In this document: one piece after another, positions 44,458 through 54,215 of the stretch
Numbering within the stretch: the stretch's first letter is position 1
How the letters are laid out: every line of letters starts with the position of its first letter
The notes under the pieces: generated by a model
Databases searched by the model: none
The model's input: the letters and a program-made list of their open reading frames with translations, nothing else
What the model was told of the DNA's origin: nothing
Made by a program: the position numbers and the translations under genes
Source of the DNA: Modicisalibacter muralis
GTDB taxonomy: Bacteria > Pseudomonadota > Gammaproteobacteria > Pseudomonadales > Halomonadaceae
Length of the DNA stretch: 64,000 nt
Direction: 5' to 3'
NCBI RefSeq assembly: GCF_900102945.1
Contig: NZ_FNGI01000010.1
Coordinates: 108,590 to 172,589, forward strand

Positions 44458-45900
44458 ATGTTGAGTCAGGGATTCGTATCTGCCGCGGCGATTGCGGCAA
44501 GTGTGTTGTTCATCCTCTCGCTGGGGGGGTTGAGTAATCAGGAGAAGGCCAAGCGGGCGGTGTGGTACGGCATCGCCGGCATGGCTATCGCGGTATTCTT
44601 CACCGCCTTCGGGCCGGGCATCGGCGGCTACTGGTGGATGGTGCCGATGATGATCGTCGGCGCGGCGATCGGCGTCTATGTGGCCAAGAAGGTCGATATG
44701 ACCGAGATGCCGCAACTAGTGGCGGCGCTGCATAGCTTCGTCGGCCTGGCGGCGGTATTCGTCGGCTTCAACGCCGACCTGGAGCGGCGCCGCGTGCTGG
44801 CCTCCCAGCTCGCCGGGCAGAGTGCCGAGGGCTTCTCGGCCTTTGCCGCCCTGTTGGCCGAGAAGACCCCGGCCGAGCTGACTTTCCTGCAAGTCGAAGT
44901 GGTGCTGGGCGTATTCATCGGCGCGGTGACCTTCACCGGTTCGGTGGTGGCCTTCGGCAAGCTCGCCGGCAAGATCGGCGGCAAGCCCCGCCAGCTGCCG
45001 GGTGGCCATCTGCTGAACGCCGGCGCCGCGGCCCTGTCGCTGCTGCTGGCGATCATCTACCTGAATGGCGCGGGTTTCTGGGCATTGCTGCTGCTGGCGC
45101 TGCTGGCCTTCTTCATCGGTTGGCACCTGATCATGGGCATCGGCGGCGCCGACATGCCGGTGGTGGTGTCGATGCTCAACAGCTACTCCGGCTGGGCAGC
45201 GGCGGCCATCGGCTTCACCCTGTCCAACGATCTGCTGATCGTCACCGGCGCGCTGGTCGGTTCCTCCGGTGCGATTCTCTCCTACATCATGTGCAAGGCG
45301 ATGAACCGCAACTTCATCAACGTGATCCTCGGTGGCTTTGGTGGCACCACGGGCCCGGCCGCGGAGATCGAGGGCGAGCAGTTGGCCATCGACACCGGTG
45401 GTGTGGCCAGCGCCCTGAATGATGCCGACAGCGTGATCATCGTGCCGGGTTACGGCATGGCGGTGGCCCAGGCCCAGAATGCGGTAAGCGAACTGGTGCG
45501 CAAGCTGCGCGCCGCCGGCAAGGAAGTGCGCTTCGGTATTCATCCGGTGGCGGGGCGCCTGCCAGGGCACATGAACGTACTGCTCGCCGAGGCCAGGGTG
45601 CCCTACGACATCGTGCTGGAGATGGACGAGATCAACGACGACTTCAGCGACACCGACGTGGCGATCGTCATCGGCTCCAACGATATCGTCAACCCGGCTG
45701 CCCAGGAGGACCCCAACAGCCCGATCGCCGGCATGCCGGTGCTCAAGGTGTGGGAGGCCAAGCAGGTGTTCGTCTGCAAGCGCGGCCAGGGCACCGGCTA
45801 CTCCGGCATCGAGAACCCGCTGTTCTTCAAGGACAACACCCGCATGCTCTACGGCGATGCCCGGTCGAGCATCGATGCCCTGGTACCCATGATCGAGTGA
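44458..45900 (+). CDS. pntB: NAD(P) transhydrogenase subunit beta
   Basis: 480 residues, starting 17 bases after pntA (GGAGAGACGAG before the ATG). The N-terminal ~270 residues form the remaining membrane helices of domain II, and the C-terminal ~180 residues form NADP-binding domain III, with [39 protein letters not shown] and [23 protein letters not shown], all conserved. Length matches E. coli PntB (462) with a small extension. A terminator lies 48 bases past its stop. Confidence 0.97.
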   Translation: MLSQGFVSAAAIAASVLFILSLGGLSNQEKAKRAVWYGIAGMAIAVFFTAFGPGIGGYWWMVPMMIVGAAIGVYVAKKVDMTEMPQLVAALHSFVGLAAVFVGFNADLERRRVLASQLAGQSAEGFSAFAALLAEKTPAELTFLQVEVVLGVFIGAVTFTGSVVAFGKLAGKIGGKPRQLPGGHLLNAGAAALSLLLAIIYLNGAGFWALLLLALLAFFIGWHLIMGIGGADMPVVVSMLNSYSGWAAAAIGFTLSNDLLIVTGALVGSSGAILSYIMCKAMNRNFINVILGGFGGTTGPAAEIEGEQLAIDTGGVASALNDADSVIIVPGYGMAVAQAQNAVSELVRKLRAAGKEVRFGIHPVAGRLPGHMNVLLAEARVPYDIVLEMDEINDDFSDTDVAIVIGSNDIVNPAAQEDPNSPIAGMPVLKVWEAKQVFVCKRGQGTGYSGIENPLFFKDNTRMLYGDARSSIDALVPMIE

Positions 45901-45947
45901 ATACAACCCCGGCCTGGCCGGCCGGGAATACGACGCAGGACCAAGCC

Positions 45948-45971
45948 AACGCCCCGATTCGGGGCGTTTTT
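45948..45971 (+). terminator. Rho-independent terminator of pntAB
   Basis: AACGCCCC pairs with GGGGCGTT across GATTC-type loop, followed by a T-run. Confidence 0.85.
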
Positions 45972-46013
45972 CGCTACAATGACAGCACCAATTCCTCGTT
46001 CATGGATCGACTC

Positions 46014-47075
46014 ATGTCAGACGAACGCCCACAGGTGGCGGTACTCGGTGGCGGCAGCTTCGGCACCGCTTTGGCCAGCATCGCCGCCGACAATGGCGCC
46101 AGTGTTCATCAATGGCTGCGCGATACTGAACTTGCCGCCGAGATCAACCGTTCGCACCGCAACGCTCGTTATCTGCCCGATTACGCCATGAACCCCGCGG
46201 TCGTGGCATCGAGCGACATGCGTAAGGTGCTCGATGGCGCCGAGCTGGTGTTCGTGGCGATTCCCTCTCAGGCCTTTCGCGATGTGGTACGCAAGGCTCG
46301 CCCGTATCTCAACGAACGGCAGATATTGGTCAGCACCACCAAGGGTATTCAGGAAGACGGCTTCAAGTTGATGAGCCAGATTCTCGAGGAGGAAACCGGA
46401 TTCACGCACATCGGCGTACTCTCCGGCCCCAATCTGGCTTCGGAAGTCGCCGCCAAACAGCTTACCGCCACGGTGATCGCCAGCGACGACGCGTTGACTC
46501 GGGCGCGGGTACAAACGGCGCTGGGTTGCGATTATTTCCGAGTCTATGCCGGTAACGACCGTTACGGCGTGGAACTGGGCGGGGCGCTGAAGAACATTTA
46601 TGCCATTGCCGCCGGCATGGCTGCCGCCTTGGGCATGGGCGAGAATACCCGCAGCATGTTGATGACTCGGGCATTGGCGGAAATGAGCCGCTTCGCGGTC
46701 GCGCTTGGCGCCAATCCGATGACCTTCATCGGCCTGGCCGGGGTCGGCGACCTGATCGTCACCTGCTCGTCGAATCTGTCGCGCAACTATCGAGTCGGCT
46801 ACGCACTCGGCGAGGGTAAGAGTCTGGAAGAAGCCGTCGAGGCGTTGGGGCAGGTCGCCGAGGGCGTCAACACGGTCAGCCTGGTGCGCGACAAGGCGCG
46901 CCAGGAGGGTATCTACATGCCGCTTGCCGAGGGGCTCCATCAGGTGCTGTTTGGTGGCGTTCCGGCGCGGCAGATGGCGCAGTTGCTGATGCTCGGCGAG
47001 CAGAGCAGTGATGTCGAGTTCACCCTATCGCGCGAGGACGTCAAGCAGGCGCGTCGCCTGGAGGGCGACGTATGA
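46014..47075 (+). CDS. gpsA: Glycerol-3-phosphate dehydrogenase [NAD(P)+]
   Basis: 353 residues from the ATG at 46014, the start that gives [21 protein letters not shown] close to the N-terminus; in-frame upstream starts run through the terminator. The NAD-binding motif is G-G-G-S-F-G-T-A, followed by [13 protein letters not shown] and the catalytic-Lys region [21 protein letters not shown]. The enzyme reduces dihydroxyacetone phosphate to glycerol 3-phosphate for phospholipid synthesis. It overlaps sixA by ATGA. Confidence 0.96.
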   Translation: MSDERPQVAVLGGGSFGTALASIAADNGASVHQWLRDTELAAEINRSHRNARYLPDYAMNPAVVASSDMRKVLDGAELVFVAIPSQAFRDVVRKARPYLNERQILVSTTKGIQEDGFKLMSQILEEETGFTHIGVLSGPNLASEVAAKQLTATVIASDDALTRARVQTALGCDYFRVYAGNDRYGVELGGALKNIYAIAAGMAAALGMGENTRSMLMTRALAEMSRFAVALGANPMTFIGLAGVGDLIVTCSSNLSRNYRVGYALGEGKSLEEAVEALGQVAEGVNTVSLVRDKARQEGIYMPLAEGLHQVLFGGVPARQMAQLLMLGEQSSDVEFTLSREDVKQARRLEGDV

Positions 47076-47569
47076 GTGCCGGGCTGAATGCCAGGCTCTG
47101 GATCATGCGCCACGGCGAGGCAGTTCCAGGCCACCCCGATCCCCAGCGCGAGCTGACCGCGCATGGTCGCGATGAGGTCGCGCGGGTGGCCGACTGGTTG
47201 GCTGTCACGTTGGAACCGTCTCAACAGGCTGCACTGCGCATCGCTGCCAGTCCCTACCGGCGCGCCGGGCAGACTGCCAACATCGTCGCCGAACGACTCG
47301 CTAAACCCGTCGAGACGCTGTCGCTTATCACGCCCAACGATCCCATCGAACCGGTCATCGATTGGCTTCAGAACGAAGCCCAGCATGTGCCGTGGTTGCT
47401 GGTCGGGCATATGCCGCTGGTGGGCGCATTGACCGCGCGCCTGGTCGATGGTGATCCGCGTGGCAGCTTGGCGATGCCAACTGCCGCCATCGCTGCGCTA
47501 CAGGCCGAGGTATGGGCGGCCGGCTGTGCCCAATTGGCTTATTTTCGCCACCCTGGCGAACTGGCCTGA
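47072..47569 (+). CDS. sixA: Phosphohistidine phosphatase SixA
   Basis: 165 residues. The histidine-phosphatase motif is [20 protein letters not shown] (catalytic His in RHG), with [17 protein letters not shown] and the second catalytic His in [12 protein letters not shown]. SixA removes phosphate from phosphohistidine on signalling or phosphotransferase proteins (first described for ArcB, later for the nitrogen PTS). The start lies in the end of gpsA (4-base overlap), so the two are co-translated. Confidence 0.93.
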   Translation: MSAGLNARLWIMRHGEAVPGHPDPQRELTAHGRDEVARVADWLAVTLEPSQQAALRIAASPYRRAGQTANIVAERLAKPVETLSLITPNDPIEPVIDWLQNEAQHVPWLLVGHMPLVGALTARLVDGDPRGSLAMPTAAIAALQAEVWAAGCAQLAYFRHPGELA

Positions 47570-47620
47570 TTTCCGGGTTAATCGCTATTGCTAGGTGATA
47601 GCGATCACAAGGAGCAAAGC

Positions 47621-47926
47621 ATGTCTTTCATCGTTAACAACCGTATTTTCGTCAACCCGGGTTTCGAGGAAGACTTCGAGGCCCGCTTCAGGGCCCGTGC
47701 CGGCGAAATCGACAAGCAGCCGGGTTTTGTCGCCATGCGCGTGCTAAGGCCGCTGGGCAACCAGGCACCCTATATGGTCGAGACCGAATGGCGGAATCAG
47801 GAGGCCTTTCGCGCCTGGGTCGGTAGCGACGATTTCAAGCGTGCCCATGCCAATCCCATGCCTTTTGAAGCGACACGAGAGGGCGGCGGAATCGAGCAGT
47901 TCGAGATCGTGGTTAGCACGGGCTGA
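47621..47926 (+). CDS. Antibiotic biosynthesis monooxygenase (ABM) family protein
   Basis: 101 residues from the ATG at 47621 (AAGGAG in front). The ferredoxin-like ABM fold is visible as VNNRIFVNPGFEEDFEARFRARAGEIDKQPGFVAMRVLRP and the Trp-containing YMVETEWRNQEAFRAWVGSDDFKRAH strand and helix. Similarity in style to small heme-degrading monooxygenases is seen, but the substrate is unknown. Single gene; the following 284 bases are the promoter region of the uronate cluster. Confidence 0.9.
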   Translation: MSFIVNNRIFVNPGFEEDFEARFRARAGEIDKQPGFVAMRVLRPLGNQAPYMVETEWRNQEAFRAWVGSDDFKRAHANPMPFEATREGGGIEQFEIVVSTG

Positions 47927-48087
47927 GCGCCGCTGGCGCAACAGCGGCATACCCATTTTCCTTCCCCCTTATCCTGGCCCGTCTACGCTGACTCTCGAGT
48001 GTGTGGTATTCATCGCCATGCCCTCGACTTTGGTCTAGAAATGACAAATCCGTATTGCAGGCATCGCCATCTGACACTAGCTTGTGT

Positions 48088-48106
48088 GTTGTATGATGTA
48101 TTACAA
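48088..48106. promoter_or_regulatory. Operator-like sequence upstream of the first kdgD
   Basis: GTTGTATGATGTATTACAA. The outer TTGTA/TACAA pair is palindromic, and a TATGAT (-10-like) hexamer lies inside, with a CTGACA (48071-48076) 15 bases upstream. The same 19 bases occur at 55353-55371, upstream of the second kdgD. Similar palindromes are typical of FadR-type GntR regulators, one of which is encoded at 62648. Confidence 0.7.
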
Positions 48107-48210
48107 AAAAGATGATGCCATGAATACCAATACGCACTCTGTCGTTTCGGTTAGTCATGGTTTCTATGAACGCTCATGGCAACAGTAGAGTGTAGGCAAG
48201 AGGAAGGCCT

Positions 48211-49128
48211 GTGAACTTTTCAAGAAATGATGTCAGCAAGGCGATTGGCGACGGGCTGCTCTCCTTTCCTGTTACGGATTTCGATGCACAGGGTGAATTC
48301 GATCGTGATAGCTATCGTAAACGCCTCGAGTGGTTCGTCGAGCATGAGGTTTCAGCGGTTTTTGTCGCCGGTGGGACAGGCGAGTTCTTCAATCTAACGC
48401 TGGATGAGTATCGCGAGATCGTGACGCTTGCCGTTGAAGCGGTCGGCGGAAAGCTGCCAGTGATCGCCAGCGCCGGTTTGAGCGTTGCCAGTGGCAAGGC
48501 CTTTGCCAAGATGGCGGAAGAGGCGGGTGCTGACGGCATCCTGCTGATGCCACCTTATCTTACCGAGTGCCCTCAAGACGGCCTGGTCGAATACGCGCGC
48601 CAGATCTGCAACTCGACCAACATCAACGTCATTTATTACAACCGGGGAAACGGCGTGCTGGGGGCCGAAGCCGTGCAGGCATTGGCCGATAGCTGCTCGA
48701 ACTTGATTGGCCTGAAGGACGGCAAGGGCGATATTCAGGCGCTTAACAAGATCATCAAGACGGTTGGCGATCGCCTGACCTATATCGGTGGTGTGCCGAC
48801 TGCCGAGATCTATGCCGAAGCCTACCTTTCGATCGGCGTGAATACATACTCTTCTGCGGTGTTCAACTTCGTGCCCGAGATGGCCCTAAAGTTTTATCGA
48901 GAGCTGCGTAACGGAAATAGCGAGGTGGTCAAAAAAATCACGCGCGAATTTTTTATTCCATTCATAAGCTTGCGGGATAACAAGAAGGGTTATGCCGTAA
49001 GTCTGGTAAAGGAGGGGGTGAATATCATTGGAAGGCCGGCTGGCAATGTGCGTGCGCCGTTGACGATGCCGTCTTCCGAAGAGCGATCAAAACTCGAAAG
49101 ACTGATTGGTATTGCTAAGCAATTATAA
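48211..49128 (+). CDS. kdgD: 5-dehydro-4-deoxyglucarate dehydratase (first copy)
   Basis: 305 residues, GTG start with AGGAAGG in front. It belongs to the DHDPS/NAL superfamily of TIM barrels: FVAGGTGEFFNL near residues 51-62, Tyr in VIYYNRGNG, and the Schiff-base Lys169 in GLKDGKGD. KdgD converts 5-keto-4-deoxyglucarate into 2-oxoglutarate semialdehyde with loss of CO2 and water. The TRAP transporter genes follow 40 bases later. A close paralogue is at 55425; the two share most residues. It is AT-richer than the second copy. Confidence 0.93.
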   Translation: MNFSRNDVSKAIGDGLLSFPVTDFDAQGEFDRDSYRKRLEWFVEHEVSAVFVAGGTGEFFNLTLDEYREIVTLAVEAVGGKLPVIASAGLSVASGKAFAKMAEEAGADGILLMPPYLTECPQDGLVEYARQICNSTNINVIYYNRGNGVLGAEAVQALADSCSNLIGLKDGKGDIQALNKIIKTVGDRLTYIGGVPTAEIYAEAYLSIGVNTYSSAVFNFVPEMALKFYRELRNGNSEVVKKITREFFIPFISLRDNKKGYAVSLVKEGVNIIGRPAGNVRAPLTMPSSEERSKLERLIGIAKQL

Positions 49129-49168
49129 TGATAAATAGAAATTTACACTAAGCCAAAGGAGATGTGAC

Positions 49169-50170
49169 ATGAGAATAAGAAAAAGCCTAGTTCCGAATCG
49201 TTTTCTGCATGTGGCCGCTGTTGCTGGAGCGCTTATGACATTGGCCTTGCCGGCACAGGCAGAAGACTGGCGTGGTTGGAATATCCATCCGCCGGGTTAC
49301 CCGAACAGCGTTGCTCTTGAAACTTTCGCCAAAGAGGTTACGGAAAAGACCGAAGGGCGTGTCAGCCCAAGAGTTTATAATAACGGCGTTCTCGGCGCAC
49401 AACCGGATGCGATCATGCAGGTTCGTAGTGGCGCGCTTGACTTTGCCAACTTCAATATGGGGCCGATGGGTCCGATCGTTCCTGCAACAAATGTTCTGTC
49501 ACTGCCTTTCATATTTAACAGCGTCGATCATATGTACAAGGTGATGGATGGTGAGATTGGTCAACGCTTTGCCGAGGAACTCGAGAAAAAGAATCTGATC
49601 GCTCTCTCCTGGTTTGGCTCGGGTGCGCGTAGCTTTTACAATACAAAGCACCCGATAGAGACTCCGGAAGATATGCAGGGTTTGAAGTTCCGTGTCATGA
49701 ACAATGACATCTATGTTGATATGACGGATGTGCTTGGTGGCAATGCGACTCCCATGGCTTATGGGGAGGTTTACCAGTCATTGAAAACCGGTGTTCTCGA
49801 TGGTGCTGAAAATAACTATCCATCGTATGAATCTAGCGGACACTACGAAGTGGCGAAGTATTATTCGCTGACTGAGCACCTCATCATTCCGGAATGCGTT
49901 TGCATCGCCAAGTCAAGCTGGGAAGAGCTTTCCGATAAGGATCAGAAAATCGTACGGCAAGCCGCCATTGATGCGGCCGAGATGCAGCGTAAGCTCTGGG
50001 CCGATAGGGTCGAAGCCAGTCGTGACATCGTGTTGGAAGCGGGGGTGAAGATCAACGAAGTTGACGATAAAAAGGCGTTCCAAAATAGTATGAAACCCGT
50101 GTACGAAGAGTTTATAGCAGAAAATCCTGATCTCGAATCACTTATCAACGACATTCAAAAAGCTAAGTGA
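49169..50170 (+). CDS. TRAP transporter solute-binding protein, uronate cluster
   Basis: 333 residues with a signal peptide (basic MRIRKSLVPNRFLHV, then VAGALMTLALPAQA-ED). DctP-family motifs include the carboxylate-binding Arg in GLKFRVMNNDIYV and YQSLKTGVLDGAENNYPSYES. The ligand is expected to be a hexuronate or aldarate from the position between kdgD and the galactarolactone cycloisomerase gene. The ribosome site AAAGGAGATG is strong. A stem-loop separates it from the small permease gene. Confidence 0.93.
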   Translation: MRIRKSLVPNRFLHVAAVAGALMTLALPAQAEDWRGWNIHPPGYPNSVALETFAKEVTEKTEGRVSPRVYNNGVLGAQPDAIMQVRSGALDFANFNMGPMGPIVPATNVLSLPFIFNSVDHMYKVMDGEIGQRFAEELEKKNLIALSWFGSGARSFYNTKHPIETPEDMQGLKFRVMNNDIYVDMTDVLGGNATPMAYGEVYQSLKTGVLDGAENNYPSYESSGHYEVAKYYSLTEHLIIPECVCIAKSSWEELSDKDQKIVRQAAIDAAEMQRKLWADRVEASRDIVLEAGVKINEVDDKKAFQNSMKPVYEEFIAENPDLESLINDIQKAK

Positions 50171-50188
50171 TTTTTTAATCTAATTGCA

Positions 50189-50224
50189 AATATCCTCGGC
50201 GGCCCTGGAGTCGTCGAGGATATT
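50189..50224 (+). promoter_or_regulatory. Intercistronic stem-loop after TRAP solute-binding protein gene
   Basis: Perfect 10-bp arms AATATCCTCG (50189-50198) and CGAGGATATT (50215-50224) with a 16-base loop. No T-run. As in the two other solute-binding protein genes of the window, it sits directly before the membrane-subunit genes. Confidence 0.6.
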
Positions 50225-50242
50225 GGAATAGGACTACAGGCT

Positions 50243-50779
50243 ATGAGCTCTTGTCCCGATCAGGCTGACGGTCAGAGTGAGTCAAAGAAGCTATCCAATC
50301 TTGACGTACTTTTAGATTGCCTGGCGAAGCTATGTATTATTAGTGCCGGATTTTTACTGGTGTTTCTGGTCGCCATTTTCGGTTGGCTAGTGTTTGGGCG
50401 TTATGTTTTGAACGATACCCCAACTTGGGTGGAGCAAGCTTCACTCGTCATTGCGGTATACATCACCTGCTTGGGTGCCGCGGCGGGGGTGCGCAATAAC
50501 AGTCATCTGAGTATCGATTTCATTCGCGAAGGGTTATCGCCGCTGCCGCGTGAAATCATGCGTTACTTGTCGGACGCCTTCGTACTCGTGTTCGGTGGTT
50601 TCATGGCTTGGCAGGGATGGCTCATGGTTATGGGGAATTTCGATAGGCCTATTCCCATTATCGGTCTGTCGGAAAGCTGGCGCGCCGCGCCGCTCGTTAT
50701 CTGTGGAGTACTCATGATGCTGTTTTCCGGGGTAAGTATTGTCGAGCGTATTTTCTTTCCTAAGCGCGAGAAGGAATAG
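50243..50779 (+). CDS. TRAP transporter small permease subunit, uronate cluster
   Basis: 178 residues, four membrane helices, with FGWLVFGRYVLNDTPTWVEQASLVIAVYITCLGAAAGVRNNSHLSIDFI, the conserved core of DctQ. The N-terminus (~25 residues) is a hydrophilic cytoplasmic stretch. The ribosome site is weak. The gene ends three bases before dctM, so the pair is coupled. Confidence 0.92.
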   Translation: MSSCPDQADGQSESKKLSNLDVLLDCLAKLCIISAGFLLVFLVAIFGWLVFGRYVLNDTPTWVEQASLVIAVYITCLGAAAGVRNNSHLSIDFIREGLSPLPREIMRYLSDAFVLVFGGFMAWQGWLMVMGNFDRPIPIIGLSESWRAAPLVICGVLMMLFSGVSIVERIFFPKREKE

Positions 50780-50782
50780 AAA

Positions 50783-52063
50783 ATGGGACTGAGTATCCTC
50801 TTTGGTTTATTTTTCCTGGGTTTGATAGTCGGTGCGCCGGTAGCCTTCGCTGTAGGGTTGGCAGCCGTTGGGGCCTTTCTCTATGAGGGCTTGCCGATTT
50901 TCGTTGCCTTTCAGCGTATTCTCTCGGGCATCTCGGTTTTTTCCTTACTGGCGATTCCGTTTTTCATTTTTGCCGGCGAGCTAATGCTCCATGGTGGTAT
51001 TTCCAACCGATTGGTTCGCCTGGCATCCGCCGCTGTCGGGCGAGTTCGAGGCGGGCTTGGTCTGGTCAATGTCGGTTCTTCCATGATGTTCGGTGGGATC
51101 TCCGGGTCGGCGGTCGCTGACGTATCGGCACTGGGCTCCATCCTCATGCCGGTTATGAAGGAAAAGGGCTACGATGCCGATTACGCGGTCAATGTGACCG
51201 TTACGTCATCGATCGCTGGTGTCGTGATTCCTCCAAGCCATAACATGATTTTGTACGCCGTGGCAGCCGGTGGCGGCATTTCGATTACCCAACTGTTCAT
51301 CGCTGGCATCGTGCCTGGCATTCTGATGTGTCTCGCCTTGGCCATTGCCGCCTACCTGGTTGCCGTCAAGCGGGGATATGCCGGAGAAGAATTCCCCGGA
51401 TGGTATGCGCTATTGATAAGCTTTGCAGCAGCATTGCCAGGACTTTTAACCGCCGTCATTATCGTAGGTGGTGTTCTCTCGGGTATATTGACTGTTACTG
51501 AGTCCGGTGCTTTTGGCGCTATCTATGCCATCGTCATTACGAGCCTTGTCTACCGTGAACTGAAATGGGAATCCTTCAAACGCGCGGTTTACCAGGCGGT
51601 GCGTACTACCGCTCTGGTGATGATACTCGTAGGCTGTGCTTCCGCCTTTTCGTACTTATTGGCGCTTTACCGTGTGCCTGAACTGCTCATCAACGTATTG
51701 ACTACCATTTCGGAAAATCCGTACGTGATCCTGCTGATGTTGAACCTGATTTTGTTGGGTCTTGGCATGATCATGGACATGGCTGCGCTTATTCTCATTT
51801 GCACTCCGATTTTCTTGCCGGTGGCGGTACAGTGCGGTATGGGGCCTATCCAGTTTGGCATTGTCCTGATGATGAATCTGGGCATCGGTTTGTGTACACC
51901 GCCTGTTGGCTCTTGCCTCTTCGTGGGTAGTGCGATCGGAGGTATAAAAATAGAGCAGGCGGTTCGTACGATATGGCCATTTTATCTGGCGCTTTTTTTA
52001 GTGCTCATGTTGGTGACTTACGTTCCCGCTATATCGCTGACGCTGCCGGGATTCTTCGGTTAG
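50783..52063 (+). CDS. TRAP transporter large permease subunit, uronate cluster
   Basis: 426 residues. FSLLAIPFFIFAGELMLHGGISNRLVRLA, GGLGLVNVGSSMMFGGISGSAVADVSALG, and ILTVTESGAFG match DctM. About 12 membrane helices are expected. It is followed after 34 bases by the cycloisomerase gene, in the same direction. Together with the previous two genes it forms a complete sodium-dependent importer. Confidence 0.95.
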   Translation: MGLSILFGLFFLGLIVGAPVAFAVGLAAVGAFLYEGLPIFVAFQRILSGISVFSLLAIPFFIFAGELMLHGGISNRLVRLASAAVGRVRGGLGLVNVGSSMMFGGISGSAVADVSALGSILMPVMKEKGYDADYAVNVTVTSSIAGVVIPPSHNMILYAVAAGGGISITQLFIAGIVPGILMCLALAIAAYLVAVKRGYAGEEFPGWYALLISFAAALPGLLTAVIIVGGVLSGILTVTESGAFGAIYAIVITSLVYRELKWESFKRAVYQAVRTTALVMILVGCASAFSYLLALYRVPELLINVLTTISENPYVILLMLNLILLGLGMIMDMAALILICTPIFLPVAVQCGMGPIQFGIVLMMNLGIGLCTPPVGSCLFVGSAIGGIKIEQAVRTIWPFYLALFLVLMLVTYVPAISLTLPGFFG

Positions 52064-52097
52064 CGCTTTCCTCAATCCGGTTTTGTGGGATACGACA

Positions 52098-53234
52098 ATG
52101 AAGATCGCAAGCGTCCATACGCATATCCTCGACTACGAGCTTGATCAGGCCTTCGAGAGTGCCTCGATGCGCTTCGAACGACGCCAGCACTGCCTGGTCG
52201 AGGTGGTTTGCGACGACGGCACGGTGGGCTGGGGCGAATGTCTGGGTCCGGCCAAGGCCAACGCGGCGGTAGTAGGGCTCTATGCTGGCGCGCTGGTCGG
52301 TCGCAATCCGCTTGAGACTGAGAAACTCTGGCTCGAGCTTTACAACCGCTTGCGCGACCAAGGCCAGCGAGGTCTGACGATGACCGCCTTGAGCGGGATC
52401 GATATCGCCCTGTGGGATATCAAGGGCAAGCATTACGGGGCTTCGGTGTGCGAACTGCTCGGAGGGCGCTTTCGCGATCATGTGCGCTCCTACGCCACTG
52501 GCTCGTTTCGTCGCGACGGCGTGGACCGCGTACAGGATATCGCCGAGGAGGTCGCCGGCTACGCTCGCGAGGGCTTTCATGGTGTCAAGATCAAGATCGG
52601 CTTCGACGTCGAGGAAGACCTGCGCGTGATCGCCGCGGTTCGCGAAGCGATCGGCCCGGAGCGGCGGCTGATGATCGATGCCAATCACGGCTACGACCTG
52701 CTCGAGGCCCTCGAGGTGGGCAGGCGCGCCGAACCCTACCGGGTCGACTGGTTTGAGGAGCCGGTATTGCCCGAGCAGATCGATACCTACCGGGCGGTGC
52801 GCGCCGGCCAGCCAATTCCGGTGGCGAGCGGCGAGAACTGGCACGGTCGTTACGCCATGCTCGAGCCGCTGTCGACGCGCGCGGTGGATATTTGCCAACC
52901 CGACGTCTGCGGGGTGGGTGGGTTCTCAGAGATGCGCCGGGTCGCCGACATGGCCGCCATGTTCGGTGTGCGTTTGGTGCCGCACGTGTGGGGCACGGCG
53001 ATCTGCATAGCGGCAAGTCTGCAGTTCATGGCGGCGCTGCCTCCCAATCCGCCGCGCCGCAACCCCATCGAACCGATCATGGAGTTCGATCGTACCAAGA
53101 ACCCATTTCGTCAGGCGGTGGTCGAGACCCCGCTCGAGCATGATGGCGGCGTCATCCCCATCCCCGAGGGTCCCGGTCTGGGCATCACCATCAATCGTGA
53201 TGCGCTGCGCCAATTCGCATTGAAGGAGAGCTAA
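52098..53234 (+). CDS. gci: Galactarolactone cycloisomerase-like enolase superfamily enzyme (Gci)
   Basis: 378 residues. The mandelate-racemase-type active site is complete: Lys164 and Lys166 in VKIKIG, metal ligands Asp194 (MIDANHG), Glu220 (WFEEPV) and Glu246 (SGENWHG), Asp269 (QPDVCG) and His296 (VPHVWG). From memory, Agrobacterium Gci uses the same Lys166/His296 pair. It opens the galactaro- or glucaro-1,4-lactone to 5-keto-4-deoxyglucarate. The next gene is the lactone isomerase, and the dehydrogenase that makes the lactone comes after, so the assignment is well supported by context. Another enolase dehydratase role cannot be excluded by sequence alone. Confidence 0.85.
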   Translation: MKIASVHTHILDYELDQAFESASMRFERRQHCLVEVVCDDGTVGWGECLGPAKANAAVVGLYAGALVGRNPLETEKLWLELYNRLRDQGQRGLTMTALSGIDIALWDIKGKHYGASVCELLGGRFRDHVRSYATGSFRRDGVDRVQDIAEEVAGYAREGFHGVKIKIGFDVEEDLRVIAAVREAIGPERRLMIDANHGYDLLEALEVGRRAEPYRVDWFEEPVLPEQIDTYRAVRAGQPIPVASGENWHGRYAMLEPLSTRAVDICQPDVCGVGGFSEMRRVADMAAMFGVRLVPHVWGTAICIAASLQFMAALPPNPPRRNPIEPIMEFDRTKNPFRQAVVETPLEHDGGVIPIPEGPGLGITINRDALRQFALKES

Positions 53235-53236
53235 TC

Positions 53237-54103
53237 GTGTCGGAGACGATTCCTGACAATACGCGTCCCTTGGACGGGCCAGCGCCGGCTCTCGCGGCGC
53301 CGAGCGGGGCTACCGACTGCCACATCCACATGTACTTGCCGGGCTATCGGGCTCAGCCGGGCGGGCCGCCTATCCCCGAGCTGGCAACGGTTGCCGACTA
53401 CCGCCAAGTGCAGCGCCGTCTGTCGCTGGAGCGCGTGGTGCTCACCCAGCCGAATGCCTACCAATGCGACAACCGTGCGCTACTCGAGGCACTTGCTCAA
53501 CTGGGCCCGCATGCCGCGCGCGGCGTGGCGGCGGTGGCGCCGGACACGCCGTCGACTGAGCTCGAAGCCTGGCACGAGCAGGGCGTACGTGGGGCGCGGA
53601 TCATGAACCTACCGGGCGGTGCGGTGACGATTGCCGACATGCCTGCAGTCGAGCGGCTGGTCCGTCCGTTGGGCTGGCACCTGATGGTGCAGTTCAATGG
53701 CCGTTATCTCGACGACTACCTCGCTGCGCTGCATGGGATCGAGAGCGAATACATCATCGATCACATCGGCAAGTTCATGGATCCGGTAACGGCGGACGAT
53801 CCCCGTGTCGAGGCGATCCTTAGGCTACTCGATCGCGGCAACGCCTGGTTCAAGATCTGCGCGGGCTACGAGGCCAGCCTGACCGGCGGTCCTCGCTACG
53901 AGGACGTGGGCGCCATCGCCAAGCGGGTCATCGCGCACGCGCCGGAGCGTATCCTGTGGGGCAGCAACTGGCCGCACGTCGGCGTACCGCGTGCACAATA
54001 TCCCGACGACGCCGAGCAACTCGACGTCCTGCTCGACTGGGCGAGTCCCGAGGTGCGCCGGAAAATTCTGGTCGACAATCCGGCGGCGCTATACGGTTTC
54101 TGA
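53237..54103 (+). CDS. gli: Galactarolactone isomerase-like amidohydrolase (Gli)
   Basis: 288 residues, GTG start with AAGGAGAGC in front, two bases after the cycloisomerase gene. It is an amidohydrolase-2 (COG3618) type TIM barrel: TDCHIHMYLP (metal-binding His pair), MVQFNGRYLDDY, the YIIDHIGKFM His, and the C-terminal ERILWGSNWPHVG with the catalytic Asp replaced by Asn in SNW. Agrobacterium Gli interconverts the 1,5- and 1,4-lactones of galactarate and glucarate. The sequential order Gci-Gli-Udh supports the call. A strong terminator overlaps its end. Confidence 0.82.
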   Translation: MSETIPDNTRPLDGPAPALAAPSGATDCHIHMYLPGYRAQPGGPPIPELATVADYRQVQRRLSLERVVLTQPNAYQCDNRALLEALAQLGPHAARGVAAVAPDTPSTELEAWHEQGVRGARIMNLPGGAVTIADMPAVERLVRPLGWHLMVQFNGRYLDDYLAALHGIESEYIIDHIGKFMDPVTADDPRVEAILRLLDRGNAWFKICAGYEASLTGGPRYEDVGAIAKRVIAHAPERILWGSNWPHVGVPRAQYPDDAEQLDVLLDWASPEVRRKILVDNPAALYGF

Positions 54104-54150
54104 GCGCCCGAGCCCCGGCCACCTATGGTTGGGGCCCGGGCGTCTTTTTT
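54104..54150 (+). terminator. Rho-independent terminator after gli
   Basis: GCGCCCG and GCCCC on the left pair with GGGGC and CGGGCG on the right (one mismatch) around a 10-14 base loop, followed by TCTTTTTT. It would separate the TRAP-gci-gli transcript from udh. Confidence 0.8.
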
Positions 54151-54215
54151 ATCAATATCGCGACCGGTCCGCCTAGCGCAATGGACCGTTCGCCAACGCT
54201 ACGAGGAAAACTGTC

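Noticed and set aside
44716..45906. Long minus-strand frame opposite pntB (396 codons)
   Set aside because: Same reason: antisense shadow rich in His, Gln and Arg, with pntB fully conserved on the plus strand.
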